Shown here: piece by piece, positions 8,198 to 17,422 of the stretch
Position numbering within the stretch: position 1 is the stretch's first letter
Layout: each line of letters opens with the position of its first letter
DNA from: an uncultured Porphyromonadaceae bacterium
Lineage (GTDB): Bacteria; Bacteroidota; Bacteroidia; Bacteroidales; Muribaculaceae
NCBI GenBank assembly: GCA_900547825.1
Contig: URII01000015.1
Location: 1 to 41,493, forward strand
Length of the DNA stretch: 41,493 nucleotides
Direction of reading: 5' to 3'
Notes under the pieces: model-generated
What the model saw: only the letters and a program-made list of their open reading frames with translations
The model's database searches: none
Told to the model about the DNA's origin: nothing
Translations under genes and position numbers: made by a program

Positions 8198-9769
8198 ATG
8201 GTTTACAAATATGATTTTATGGTTATAGGCTCCGGTATCGCGGGCATGAGCTTCGCGCTGAAGGTAGCCGGCCGGGGACGAGTGGCCCTGATCTGTAAAA
8301 CCACCCTCGACGAAGCCAATACAGCCCTCGCCCAGGGGGGAGTGGCCTCGGTCACCAATCTTGAAAAGGACAATTTCGACAAGCATATAGAGGACACCAT
8401 GATTGCCGGCGACTGGCTCAGCGACCGTGATGCAGTGGAGCGCGTGGTCAAGGGTGCTCCTGAGCAGATCCGGTTTCTTACCGGGCAGGGTGTGGATTTC
8501 GACCGCGATGCCGAAGGCCGCTTCGACCTGCACCGCGAAGGGGGGCATTCCGAATTCCGTATTCTCCATCATGCCGACAACACCGGTTATGAGATCCAGC
8601 AGAGCCTGATAGAGCGTGTGAAAGCGCATCCCGACATAGATATTTTCGAACATCATTTCGCCATAGAGATAATCACACAGCACCATCTCGGCAAAAAGGT
8701 GTCGCGGCGTACCCCCGACATCACATGCTACGGAGCATATGTCCTTGACGAGGAGTCGGGGGCGGTCGACACGTTCCTGTCGCGTGTCACCCTCATGGCT
8801 ACCGGCGGGGTGGGGGCTGTGTATGCCACCACTACCAATCCGCTTGTGGCCACGGGCGACGGCATTGCCATGGTGTACCGTGCCAAAGGCACCGTGAAGG
8901 ATATGGAGTTCATCCAGTTCCATCCCACCGCGCTGTTTCATCCCGGCGACCGTCCGTCGTTCCTTATCACCGAGGCCATGCGCGGTTACGGAGCCGTGCT
9001 GCGTAACCTCAGGGGCGAGGAATTCATGCACAAGTATGACCCGCGCCTGTCGCTCGCGCCGCGCGACATTGTGGCCCGCGCCATCGACTCCGAAATGAAA
9101 CTATATGGCGACGATCATGTCTATCTCGACGTCACAGCCAAGGATCCCGGAGAGACGAAGAAACATTTCCCCAACATCTATGCCAAATGCCTCTCGCTCG
9201 GCATTGACATAACCAAGGACTATATCCCTGTGGCACCGGCCGCGCATTATCTTTGCGGAGGCATAAAGGTCGATGGCAACGGTGAAAGTTCCATAAAGCG
9301 CCTCTATGCCGTGGGCGAATGTTCGTGTACCGGGCTTCACGGAGGCAACAGGCTTGCATCCAATTCGCTGATAGAGGCCGTGGTGTATGCCGACTATGCC
9401 GCACGCCATGCCTCGCAGGCCATAGCTCATTACGAGATCCGCGACGATGTGCCCCAATGGAACGACGAAGGCACCAGCCATCCCGAGGAAATGGTGCTCA
9501 TTACCCAGAGCATCCGTGAGGTGAACCAAATCATGGGCACCTATGTTGGAATCGTGAGAAGTAACCTGCGCCTCGACCGAGCCTGGAACCGTCTCGACAT
9601 ACTCTATGAGGAGACTGAGCGGCTTTTCAAGCGCTCCAAGGCTTCACGCGAGATATGCGAGCTGCGCAACATGATCAACGTGGGCTATCTCATCATGCGC
9701 CAGGCCAAGGAGCGGCATGAGAGCCGCGGCCTGCATTACACACTCGATTATCCTCCAGTAAAACATTGA
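8198..9769 (+). CDS. nadB: L-aspartate oxidase
   Basis: NadB is the FAD enzyme that oxidises L-aspartate to iminoaspartate, the first step of de novo NAD synthesis. The 523 residues are the usual length. The FAD-binding GSGIAG is at 11-16, followed by NTALAQGGVA (41-50), HSEFRILHH in the substrate region, FIQFHPTAL, and the C-terminal LHGGNRLASNSLIEAVVY, all typical of the succinate dehydrogenase/fumarate reductase flavoprotein family and of NadB in particular. nadA and nadC are not in this window. The stop codon overlaps the TTG start proposed for the next gene, so the two may be translationally coupled. Confidence 0.95.
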   Translation: MVYKYDFMVIGSGIAGMSFALKVAGRGRVALICKTTLDEANTALAQGGVASVTNLEKDNFDKHIEDTMIAGDWLSDRDAVERVVKGAPEQIRFLTGQGVDFDRDAEGRFDLHREGGHSEFRILHHADNTGYEIQQSLIERVKAHPDIDIFEHHFAIEIITQHHLGKKVSRRTPDITCYGAYVLDEESGAVDTFLSRVTLMATGGVGAVYATTTNPLVATGDGIAMVYRAKGTVKDMEFIQFHPTALFHPGDRPSFLITEAMRGYGAVLRNLRGEEFMHKYDPRLSLAPRDIVARAIDSEMKLYGDDHVYLDVTAKDPGETKKHFPNIYAKCLSLGIDITKDYIPVAPAAHYLCGGIKVDGNGESSIKRLYAVGECSCTGLHGGNRLASNSLIEAVVYADYAARHASQAIAHYEIRDDVPQWNDEGTSHPEEMVLITQSIREVNQIMGTYVGIVRSNLRLDRAWNRLDILYEETERLFKRSKASREICELRNMINVGYLIMRQAKERHESRGLHYTLDYPPVKH

Positions 9770-10407
9770 CACATGTTCTCCGTCATATAGCTTTCGCCGC
9801 ATTTGCAGCTCTGGCCCTTTCGGCAGGGGCGCAGGAGGTGGTTGACGCCCCTTCTCCCGATGAGGTGGGCGATGGCCGTATACGGGGACTGCGTGGCTAT
9901 TATTATACCGAGATCGACGGCGAGGAGGTGAAGATGCTTGTGCTCAACGAGGTCACAGTCTTTCCGAAGCTTAAGTTCAAGGACAAGAAAGAGGAGGAGT
10001 TTTATTGGAGAACCGTGCGCGATGTGAAGCGCACACTTCCGTATGCCAAACTCATATGTGAGACTCTTACCGAAACCTACGAGTACATCGAGACCATACC
10101 TGACAAGAAAATGCGCGAAGCCCACCTCAAGCGGATGGAACAGGCCGTGTTTGACCAGTACAAGCCGGTGCTCAGAAAATTCACAAAAAATCAGGCGAAG
10201 ATACTCATAAAGCTTATCCGGCGCGAGACACATCAGTCCTCCTACAATATACTGAAAGCGTTTCTCGGTTCCTTCCGTGCCGGATTCTGGCAGGTGTTCG
10301 GACGTTTCTTCGGAGTGAATCTCAAGGATGATTACCGCCCTGACAAAAACCGCAAGGACGCCATAATAGAGCGCGTGGCCGTGGCCGTTGAATTAGGACA
10401 GATCTGA
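9766..10407 (+). CDS. DUF4294 family protein, probable TTG start
   Basis: This 213-residue protein belongs to the Bacteroidota-restricted DUF4294 family, recognised by the YWRTVRDVKRTLPYAKL and FTKNQAKILIKLI-RRET segments. The hydrophobic N-terminus (residues 6-22, AFAALALSAGAQ) is a signal peptide, so it acts outside the cytoplasm. The function is unknown. No in-frame ATG precedes the signal sequence; the ATG at 9773 is out of frame and hits a stop after five codons. The best start is therefore the TTG at 9766, in a TTGA overlap with the nadB stop. A frameshift near 9770-9790 is an alternative explanation. Confidence 0.82.
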   Translation: MTHVLRHIAFAAFAALALSAGAQEVVDAPSPDEVGDGRIRGLRGYYYTEIDGEEVKMLVLNEVTVFPKLKFKDKKEEEFYWRTVRDVKRTLPYAKLICETLTETYEYIETIPDKKMREAHLKRMEQAVFDQYKPVLRKFTKNQAKILIKLIRRETHQSSYNILKAFLGSFRAGFWQVFGRFFGVNLKDDYRPDKNRKDAIIERVAVAVELGQI

Positions 10408-10421
10408 CCCTATCCCACATT

Positions 10422-10964
10422 ATGAAACCGATATTTCTCATAGGCTATATGGCCACTGGCAAAACCACTCTCGGGCATGCGCTCGCCGCCCGTACGGGCA
10501 TGCGCTTTGTCGATCTTGACGATGAGGTGGAGCACATGGCCGGAGTCACAATAGGTGAGATTTTTGAACTTCACGGACAGGAGGCTTTCCGTGTCATGGA
10601 ACGTGAGGCTCTGTGCCGGCTGGCCGGATGCCGCGACGTGATAGTGGCTTGCGGCGGAGGCACCCCCTGTTATTTCGACAATATGGATGTAATGAATGCG
10701 GCCGGGATCACGGTATGGCTTTCCGCTTCGCCTGACCGCCTGATGCGGCGCCTTGTCGAAGGCAAAGCCTCGCGTCCGCTGATAGCGGAGCTTTCCGATG
10801 ACGGGATAGCTGCCCTTGTGGACCGCCATATCCGGGAGCGGAGTCCCTGGTATGCCCGCGCGGCCGAGCGTTTTGACAGCTCGCTGCTTGAAACCCCGGC
10901 GGAGATAGAATCAACCTGCCGCAGGTTTATTGAAAATATAATTGACAAGAAATCTGATGACTGA
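10422..10964 (+). CDS. aroK: Shikimate kinase
   Basis: AroK phosphorylates shikimate to shikimate-3-phosphate in aromatic amino acid synthesis. The 180 residues fit the family. The P-loop GYMATGKT is at 8-15, the substrate-binding DLDDEVE at 31-37, and the CGGGTPC loop at 77-83. It begins 14 nt after the DUF4294 gene, and its end overlaps the next gene by eight bases, so it lies in an operon with its neighbours. Confidence 0.95.
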   Translation: MKPIFLIGYMATGKTTLGHALAARTGMRFVDLDDEVEHMAGVTIGEIFELHGQEAFRVMEREALCRLAGCRDVIVACGGGTPCYFDNMDVMNAAGITVWLSASPDRLMRRLVEGKASRPLIAELSDDGIAALVDRHIRERSPWYARAAERFDSSLLETPAEIESTCRRFIENIIDKKSDD

Positions 10965-12168
10965 CAACGATATGAATACTTCGTCATGCGGCGGTTACGT
11001 TCCGCTGGAGCAACCGGCACGCACGGTGGCGTCGCCCCGGTCTGTCACTATCGGCTTTCCGGTGTGCAACCTTCCCGGCGAACGCCGTTTTCCCCTGACG
11101 CCTGAAGGGGCCGCGCAGCTTGTGGACCGTGGCTTCCGCGTAAGGATAGAGGAGGGGGCAGCCCGTCCCATCCATTACACGGATTCGCAGTATATACGCG
11201 CCGGAGCTGATATATGTCCCCGATCCGAGGCTATGGCGTGTGACATAGTAGTGCATCTTGCACCGGTAGGGGAGAGGGATGCGCGGGCTGTACGCCGCGG
11301 CGCCATACTCTTTACACTCCTGTCTCCCGGATTGCAGTCGGCGCGGTCTATTGAACTTTTGCGGTCACGTCACATAATATCCATAGCCCTCGATCTGATA
11401 GAGGATGATGCGGGTCACCGTCCGTTCTATGATATTCTTGCCGAGATAGAGGGACGCGCATCCATTGCGCTTGCCGCCTCGCTTCTGGCCGACGCCGAGC
11501 ATGGCAAGGGAATTCTCCTTGGCGGAATAGCCGGCATAGTGCCCTGTGAGGTCACTGTGCTCGGATCGGGAATAGCCGCATGCTCGGCTGCACGTTCGGC
11601 GGTGGGTATGGGCGCCGTGGTGAAGATGTTCGACAACGACGTGTATTCTCTCCGCAACGCCGCCCGCGAGCTTGGCCCCGGCATTGTCACCTCATCGCTT
11701 CATCCGCGTGTGGTGACGTCGGCCCTGCGGTCGGCCGACATAGTTGTGGCCACCCCTCTTAACGCCCGTTTCCGCGTTGATTCCGACGATATGGCACAAC
11801 TGAAGAAAGGGGTGCTGATTTTCGATCTGGCTGATGGCGGAAGCCGCAGTGTGTTCCCATCTCTGAGACCCATCGACCTCGCAGCCGCCACCTCACATCC
11901 CGACATATCGCTTACCGAGGGCAACCGCGTGTGCTACACCCACGCCGGCAGCGCCGTGCCGCGCACATCGGCAATGGCCCTGAGCAACACTCTTCTCACA
12001 ATGCTCGACTCCATAATGGTATGTGACGGCGCCACAAATGCGCTCAAACTCCTTCCCGGACTGCGCAAGGGGGCCTATACCTTTGCCGGACGCATAGTCA
12101 ATAACGTGATAGCCGGCATAGCGGGATCACGTGCTGCCGACATATCTCTGTTTCTTTCATTCTCGTAA
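10957..12168 (+). CDS. Alanine dehydrogenase / transhydrogenase alpha-like protein, divergent
   Basis: This 403-residue protein has the two-domain fold of alanine dehydrogenase and NAD(P) transhydrogenase alpha. It shows the N-terminal GERRFPLTPEGAAQLVDRGF segment, then GGIAGIVPCEVTVLGSGIAA (residues 189-208) with the nucleotide-binding GxGxxA. The catalytic regions are unlike alanine dehydrogenase: the expected K-V-x-x-P reads HLAPV (100-104), and the expected HLA after a Phe-Thr reads LLSPG. No transhydrogenase beta subunit is nearby. It may act on another substrate or be a regulatory homologue. ATG 10957 overlaps the aroK stop; ATG 10972 is an equally possible start. Confidence 0.75.
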   Translation: MTDNDMNTSSCGGYVPLEQPARTVASPRSVTIGFPVCNLPGERRFPLTPEGAAQLVDRGFRVRIEEGAARPIHYTDSQYIRAGADICPRSEAMACDIVVHLAPVGERDARAVRRGAILFTLLSPGLQSARSIELLRSRHIISIALDLIEDDAGHRPFYDILAEIEGRASIALAASLLADAEHGKGILLGGIAGIVPCEVTVLGSGIAACSAARSAVGMGAVVKMFDNDVYSLRNAARELGPGIVTSSLHPRVVTSALRSADIVVATPLNARFRVDSDDMAQLKKGVLIFDLADGGSRSVFPSLRPIDLAAATSHPDISLTEGNRVCYTHAGSAVPRTSAMALSNTLLTMLDSIMVCDGATNALKLLPGLRKGAYTFAGRIVNNVIAGIAGSRAADISLFLSFS

Positions 12169-12178
12169 TCAATTCATT

Positions 12179-12817
12179 ATGGGTAGGAAATACTACGTGG
12201 TGTGGAACGGACTCCACACAGGTATCTACGACAGCTGGGAAGAATGCAAAGCCTCCGTAGCCAACTATCCGGGAGCCAAATACAAAAGTTTCCCCTCGCT
12301 TGAAGAAGCCACGGAGGCCTACCGGGGCGACCCGGCCGAACATATAGGGATAATACGCAGCATCGCGGCCCACACCGCGCGCTCGGTCAACTATGAGGCC
12401 ATTCCCGAAATACGTCTCGATGCGCTCGCCGTGGATGCCGCATGTTCCCGCAATCCCGGCCCGGTGGAATACCGTGGCGTATGGGTGTCATCGGGCATAG
12501 AGGAATTCCGTGTGGGCCCACTCGAAGGGGGCACAAACAACATCGGCGAATATCTTGCCATCGTCCATGCCCTCGCGCTGCTTGAGCGCCGGGGCCTCCC
12601 CACCGTACCCATATACAGCGATTCGCGCACCGGCATGGCATGGCTGCGCGGACGTGCGGCACGCACCACCATAACCCCCACGTCCCGCAATGCCCGCATA
12701 CTTGAACTCATATCGCGCGCCAACCATTGGCTCGCCACCCATCATCCCTCGAATCCTGTCCTGAAATGGGACACTGAAGCCTGGGGCGAGATCCCGGCTG
12801 ATTTCGGACGCAAATAA
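12179..12817 (+). CDS. rnhA: Ribonuclease HI with N-terminal RNA:DNA hybrid-binding domain
   Basis: This 212-residue enzyme cleaves RNA in RNA:DNA hybrids. Residues 3-50 (KYYVVWNGLHTGIYDSWEEC) are the viroplasmin-like hybrid-binding domain found in eukaryotic RNase H1 and many Bacteroidota enzymes. The catalytic domain shows the acidic residues in VDAACSRNPG (Asp86), NIGEYLA (Glu124) and YSDSRT (Asp148), and a final Asp208 in PADFGRK. The start is the ATG at 12179, where the hybrid-binding domain begins. It sits ten bases after the dehydrogenase-like gene and before a secreted nuclease. Confidence 0.93.
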   Translation: MGRKYYVVWNGLHTGIYDSWEECKASVANYPGAKYKSFPSLEEATEAYRGDPAEHIGIIRSIAAHTARSVNYEAIPEIRLDALAVDAACSRNPGPVEYRGVWVSSGIEEFRVGPLEGGTNNIGEYLAIVHALALLERRGLPTVPIYSDSRTGMAWLRGRAARTTITPTSRNARILELISRANHWLATHHPSNPVLKWDTEAWGEIPADFGRK

Positions 12818-12854
12818 CATTTATCACATAATTACGAAAATCTTCATACCGGTC

Positions 12855-13637
12855 ATGAAACATTTCATTCTTTCATTCCTTATCATTTCAGCCACAGCCC
12901 TCCACAGCTTCGGTTGGGGGCAGAAAGGCCACGATGTGGTGGCCGAGATCGCAACCCGCCACCTCACGCCTGCCGCTTCGGCTGCCGTCGACTCCATTCT
13001 CGGTGGCAAGACTCCCGTGTATTGGGCCAACTGGATGGACAATGCCTCCCACACACCCGCTTACGCCTACACCAAGACCTGGCATTACAAGAACATCGAC
13101 GCCGGCGACACATGGGAATCCTCTCCGGCCAATCCTTCGGGCGATGTCATTACAGCCCTTGCCTCCCTTACGGAGCAGCTGCGACGCCCCGATCTGAAAC
13201 CCGACGAAAGTTTTAACGCCCTGCGCATGGTCATACACCTTGTGGGCGACCTCCATTGCCCCATGCACATGGGTCACGCCACCGACCGCGGTGGCAACCG
13301 GGTGAAAGTGAAATGCTTCGGACGCGACACCAACCTCCATTCCGTGTGGGACTCACAGATTATAGGACGGGGGCATGACTGGAGCTATACCGAGTGGGCC
13401 GACCAGCTTGACCGGCTCGATCCCGAAGCCATGAAAGTGGTGACGGCCGGTGACCCCGAAGCGTGGGCACGCGAGATACTCCCGATTGTTGCCCATATTT
13501 ATGAGTCCACCCCCGAGGGAACCTCCATTTCCTACGATTATATAGCCGAGTGGGCTCCGGTGGCTGAAACGCAGCTCCTTAAAGGGGGACTGCGTCTTGC
13601 CGCGTTGCTCAATTCCATCTACGGCTCTGCCGAATGA
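12855..13637 (+). CDS. S1/P1 family zinc nuclease, secreted
   Basis: This 260-residue exported nuclease cuts single-stranded DNA or RNA using three zinc ions. Signal cleavage after Gly20 would expose Trp21 (WGQKGHDVVAEIA), the N-terminal Trp whose backbone binds zinc in this family. Further ligands are visible in WMDNAS (Asp62), TWHYKNID (His77) and the HLVGDLHCPMHMG segment. The length matches bacterial S1/P1 nucleases. A role in nucleic-acid or phosphate scavenging in the periplasm or outside the cell is inferred from the family. Confidence 0.93.
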   Translation: MKHFILSFLIISATALHSFGWGQKGHDVVAEIATRHLTPAASAAVDSILGGKTPVYWANWMDNASHTPAYAYTKTWHYKNIDAGDTWESSPANPSGDVITALASLTEQLRRPDLKPDESFNALRMVIHLVGDLHCPMHMGHATDRGGNRVKVKCFGRDTNLHSVWDSQIIGRGHDWSYTEWADQLDRLDPEAMKVVTAGDPEAWAREILPIVAHIYESTPEGTSISYDYIAEWAPVAETQLLKGGLRLAALLNSIYGSAE

Positions 13638-13710
13638 CAACTCGTTAGCCCCTGAAACAATTTGCAGGCGGCAGCCGTTGTAGATATACAACATTTTCAC
13701 GCTTCAACTC

Positions 13711-15177
13711 ATGAAATTCTCACTGCCAACTATTTTTTTATGCGCCGCAGCCATATCCGCCGCTCCCGTTATGCGGGGAGGGCCGATGTCGCTTGACTCC
13801 TGCCGTACCATAGCATTGGAACATAACAAGCAGATGAAGATGCGCACCGTAGGTGTCGAGGCGGCTGATTTTGAAAAGAAAGCCGCTTTTGCAGCTTATC
13901 TGCCCTCCATCGACTTTGCCGGAGGATATATGTACAATCAGAAGAATATGTCGGTGTTCGGTTCCGATCAGCTTCTTCCCATAAAGTCGTTCAATCCCGC
14001 CACAGGCAGCTATGACTTCAATATCGTCAAGAACCCGGTTACAGGCGAACCCGTGCTGAACCCATCCACCGGCAAGCCAATACCCTCCGAAGTGGCCTAT
14101 ATGCCCAAGGACGCGCTTACGTTCGACATACACAACGTGTTTTTCGGAGCCCTGACGCTTACACAGCCCATCTATATGGGTGGTAAGATCCAGGCGCTCA
14201 ACAAAATCACCGGCTATGCTTCCGAACTGGCCCGTACCATGAAGGCCGGGGAGGCCGAAAACGTGATATATGCCGTTGACGGTGCCTACTGGCAGGTGGT
14301 GTCGCTGCGATCCAAGTATGAGCTTGCCAAAAGCTATGTGGCCCTGCTCGACACCCTGCGCCACAACGTGCAGGCCATGCTTGACCAGGGAGTGGCCACC
14401 CGTACCGATCTGCTCAGTGTGGATGTCAAGCTCAATCAGGCCAATGTCGACCTGACCAAGGTTGAAAACGGCCTGACCCTCTCGCGCATGGCTCTGGCGC
14501 AGATATGCGGCCTTCCGGTCGACTCTCCCATGCAGCTTGCCGATGAAAACCGCGAGTTCACTCCCTCGCTCGCCGATGCTTCTGCCCCTGCGGTGGATAT
14601 GGCCGACGTATACGAGCGGCGCCCCGACATAAAGGCTCTCGAACTCGGCATTCAGATCCGCCATCAGCAGCAGCGTGTGGCACGTGCGGCCATGCTACCA
14701 AACATAGCCCTTACCGGAATGTATTCGTTCTCCAACCCGAACCTCTACAACGGTTTCAAGAAAAACTTCGCCGGAGCATTCTCGGTAGGTGCCGTGGTGT
14801 CCATACCCATATGGCACTGGGGAGGCAACTACAACAAATACCGTGCGGCCAAAGCCGAGGTGAAGCTCGCCGAGCTGACCTTGCAGGACGCCCGCGAGCT
14901 CGTCGAGCTTCAGGTGCGCCAGGCCTCCTACCGCATGCAGGAATCAGTGAAAATCTACAACACCGCGGTGAGCAACATCGCCGCGGCCGACGAAAACCTC
15001 CGCTCGGCACAGCTTGCCTACCGCGAGGGCGTATCCACCACCGAACTCGTCATGGAAGCCCAGACAGCGTGGCTAAAGGCCGCATCCGAACGGGTCGACG
15101 CCATGATCGATGTCGAGATGTGCCGCGTCTATCTCGCCAAATCGATGGGTACCCTCTCAGCCTCACACTCTTATTGA
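13711..15177 (+). CDS. TolC-family outer membrane efflux protein
   Basis: This 488-residue protein has a signal peptide (residues 1-20) and two outer membrane efflux protein repeats of coiled-coil and beta segments. The first starts at LDSCRTIALEHNKQMK; the second includes ERRPDIKALELGIQI and the conserved end segment YREGVSTTELVMEAQTAW. It forms the outer membrane channel of the export complex whose adaptor and inner membrane parts are encoded by the next three genes. These follow with gaps of 29, 25 and 1 bases, so the four are almost certainly one operon. Confidence 0.93.
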   Translation: MKFSLPTIFLCAAAISAAPVMRGGPMSLDSCRTIALEHNKQMKMRTVGVEAADFEKKAAFAAYLPSIDFAGGYMYNQKNMSVFGSDQLLPIKSFNPATGSYDFNIVKNPVTGEPVLNPSTGKPIPSEVAYMPKDALTFDIHNVFFGALTLTQPIYMGGKIQALNKITGYASELARTMKAGEAENVIYAVDGAYWQVVSLRSKYELAKSYVALLDTLRHNVQAMLDQGVATRTDLLSVDVKLNQANVDLTKVENGLTLSRMALAQICGLPVDSPMQLADENREFTPSLADASAPAVDMADVYERRPDIKALELGIQIRHQQQRVARAAMLPNIALTGMYSFSNPNLYNGFKKNFAGAFSVGAVVSIPIWHWGGNYNKYRAAKAEVKLAELTLQDARELVELQVRQASYRMQESVKIYNTAVSNIAAADENLRSAQLAYREGVSTTELVMEAQTAWLKAASERVDAMIDVEMCRVYLAKSMGTLSASHSY

Positions 15178-15206
15178 TCCGTTAACCAGAAAATCATAAT
15201 TACGTT

Positions 15207-16235
15207 ATGGACAACAGCAATATTCCCGTCAATAATAACCCCGACGCTCTGAAACGCGAGAACCGGGTGCTGATGATCTCCCTCCTCTGTGTGGTGGCCG
15301 CCACAATAGCCCTCGCCGTGATAGGATTCCTGTGCCTTGAGACCCCCTCCTCGCCCGTCGAGGGCCAGGTCGAGGCCAACTCCGTCAAAATTTCCGGCAA
15401 ACTGCCGGGACGTGTGGTGAAATTCTATGTCCAGGAAGGCGATATGGTCAAGGCAGGCGACACCCTCGTACACATCTATTCATCCCTTGCCGAGGCCAAA
15501 CTCATGCAGGCCGAAGGCATGGAGACTGCCGCCGGCGCCGCCAACCGCAAGGTCGATGCCGGCACCCGCAGCCAGATAGTTCAGAGCGCCCGCGATCTTG
15601 TGGCCCAGGCCGAGGCTGCCACCGGTATAGCCCGTAAAACCTACGACCGTATGGAAAACCTCTTCTCCCAGGGTGTTGTGAGCGCCCAGAAACGCGATGA
15701 GGCCAAAGCTGCCTACGATGCCGCCAAAGCCGGCGAATCGGCTGCCCGCTCACAGCTCAGTCTTGCCCTGTCAGGCGCCCAGAAAGAGGACAAGGAGGCC
15801 GCCGCAGCCATGGTGACGGTGGCCCGCGGAGGTGTTAAGGAAGTGCAGAGCCTCCTTGAGGACCAGTATCTTACGGCCCCGTGCGATGGTCAGATCGACA
15901 TAATCTATCCACAGGAGGGAGAGCTTATGGCCCTTGGCGCCCCCATCATGAACCTGCTGAAAATCGACGACCGCTGGATCACCTTCAATGTGCGTGAGGA
16001 ACTTCTCAACGATCTGCCTCTCGGAGCCGACGTGACAGTGAAAATTCCCGCCCTCGACATGAAGGAAGTCAAAGGAAAGGTCTACTATGTCCGCGACATG
16101 GGCAGCTATGCCACATGGCGTGCCACCAAGAGCACCGGCGACTGGGACTCGCGCACATTCACCGTCAAGATGCGCCCCGACAAGCAGGTCCCCGAACTGC
16201 GCCCCGGCATGACGGCCCTGTATTACCACGATTGA
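15207..16235 (+). CDS. HlyD/EmrA-type membrane fusion protein
   Basis: This 342-residue adaptor has one transmembrane helix (about residues 20-43), a biotinyl-lipoyl-like half (VEANSVKISGKLPGRVVKFYV, interrupted here as KISGKLPGRVV), a long alpha-helical hairpin rich in Ala, Gln and Glu (about 85-205), the second lipoyl half (LTAPCDGQIDIIYPQEGE) and a beta-barrel domain ending in RPGMTALYY. It would bridge the inner membrane permeases and the TolC channel. Confidence 0.92.
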   Translation: MDNSNIPVNNNPDALKRENRVLMISLLCVVAATIALAVIGFLCLETPSSPVEGQVEANSVKISGKLPGRVVKFYVQEGDMVKAGDTLVHIYSSLAEAKLMQAEGMETAAGAANRKVDAGTRSQIVQSARDLVAQAEAATGIARKTYDRMENLFSQGVVSAQKRDEAKAAYDAAKAGESAARSQLSLALSGAQKEDKEAAAAMVTVARGGVKEVQSLLEDQYLTAPCDGQIDIIYPQEGELMALGAPIMNLLKIDDRWITFNVREELLNDLPLGADVTVKIPALDMKEVKGKVYYVRDMGSYATWRATKSTGDWDSRTFTVKMRPDKQVPELRPGMTALYYHD

Positions 16236-16260
16236 CAACCCCACATCCGCTTTCACGCCT

Positions 16261-17421
16261 ATGTCAGCCCTGACAGCATCGCTCCGGCGCGGTATACGCG
16301 CCCTGTGGAGCCGTAAGATATTCCTGGCGGCCATGATAGCCGTGCCTATCGGATGCGCGCTTTTCTTCCTCGACCTCATGGAGGAGGGCCTCCCGCTGCG
16401 CACCCCCGTGGCCGTGGTCGATCTCGACCACTCGCAGCTGTCGCGTCGCATAACGCGCAACCTCGCCTCCTCCGAGCTTGTCGACGTAAAGGTGAAAGTC
16501 AACTCCTATGCCGAGGCCATGAACCTCACCAAGAGCGGTGAAGTCTACGGCTTCTTCCTGATCCCCTCGGAGTTTGAGCGTGATGCAGTGTCCGGACGCG
16601 ACACCGAAATATCCTTCTACTCCAATCTCACTTACTTTGTGCCCGGCACCCTTGCGTTCAAGGGCTTCAAGAGCACAGCCGTGATGTCCGCCGCCGGAAT
16701 AGCCGTGACCAAACTCACCTCCATGGGCGTAGGTTCGGAAAAGGCCATCGATCTGATGGTGCCTCTTTCCATTCAGGAACACACCCCCGGCAATCCCTGG
16801 ATCAACTACAACATCTATCTCGGCAACTCGTTCATTCCCGGCGTGGTGGCCCTGATGGTGCTTCTCGTCACCACCTTCTCCATCACCTCCGAGATAAAAC
16901 GCGGCACATCCCCCCAGTGGCTCTCCGCAGCCGGAGGCTCCATGCTCGTGGCCCTCGCCGGCAAGCTCATCCCGCAGACTGTCGTGTTCACCGCCGTTGG
17001 CGTCCTGTGCCAGTGGATGCTTTACGGCCTTTACCATTTCCCGCTCGGCAACCATGCCATGCACATCATCCTGGCCATGTTCCTGCTTGTCACCGCCTCG
17101 CAGTCACTCGGCGTGATCATAGCTTCGGTAGTGCCCAACCTGCGTTTCTCCGTGAGCATAAGCGCCCTTGTGGGCATTCTCTCCTTCTCCATAGTGGGCT
17201 TCTCGTTCCCTGTCGACAAGATGTATCCCGCAGTAGGCATTTTTGCATGGTGTATACCCCTGCGCTACTATTTCCTTATCTACATCGATCAGGCCCTCAA
17301 CGGCATACCCATCTGGTTCTCGCGCTACTACTACGTGGCTTTGCTCATCTTCCCGCTTCTCTCGCTGCCCGGCCTCTATAAGCTGCGCAACCATTGCAAC
17401 AACCCCGTGTATATTCCCTGA
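16261..17421 (+). CDS. ABC-2 type permease, first of a pair
   Basis: This 386-residue inner membrane protein has the ABC-2 membrane layout: one N-terminal transmembrane helix (about residues 18-38), a large extracytoplasmic domain with VAVVDLDHSQLSRRI, then five or more helices from about residue 190 (FIPGVVALMVLLVTTFSITS onward), with the family segment TSPQW where drug-exporter permeases contact their ATPase. It lies in one operon with the TolC, HlyD and second permease genes. No nucleotide-binding subunit is encoded in the operon or elsewhere in the window apart from the soluble translation factor ettA. Confidence 0.88.
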   Translation: MSALTASLRRGIRALWSRKIFLAAMIAVPIGCALFFLDLMEEGLPLRTPVAVVDLDHSQLSRRITRNLASSELVDVKVKVNSYAEAMNLTKSGEVYGFFLIPSEFERDAVSGRDTEISFYSNLTYFVPGTLAFKGFKSTAVMSAAGIAVTKLTSMGVGSEKAIDLMVPLSIQEHTPGNPWINYNIYLGNSFIPGVVALMVLLVTTFSITSEIKRGTSPQWLSAAGGSMLVALAGKLIPQTVVFTAVGVLCQWMLYGLYHFPLGNHAMHIILAMFLLVTASQSLGVIIASVVPNLRFSVSISALVGILSFSIVGFSFPVDKMYPAVGIFAWCIPLRYYFLIYIDQALNGIPIWFSRYYYVALLIFPLLSLPGLYKLRNHCNNPVYIP

Positions 17422-17422
17422 T

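Noticed and set aside
11427..11924. Small minus-strand frames in the dehydrogenase-like gene
   Set aside because: They are out-of-frame shadows with no start context or family resemblance.
13738..14664. A 308-codon minus-strand open frame inside the TolC gene
   Set aside because: Shadow of a clear outer membrane efflux protein. The same applies to the long reverse frames at 16264-17064 and 8183-9031.
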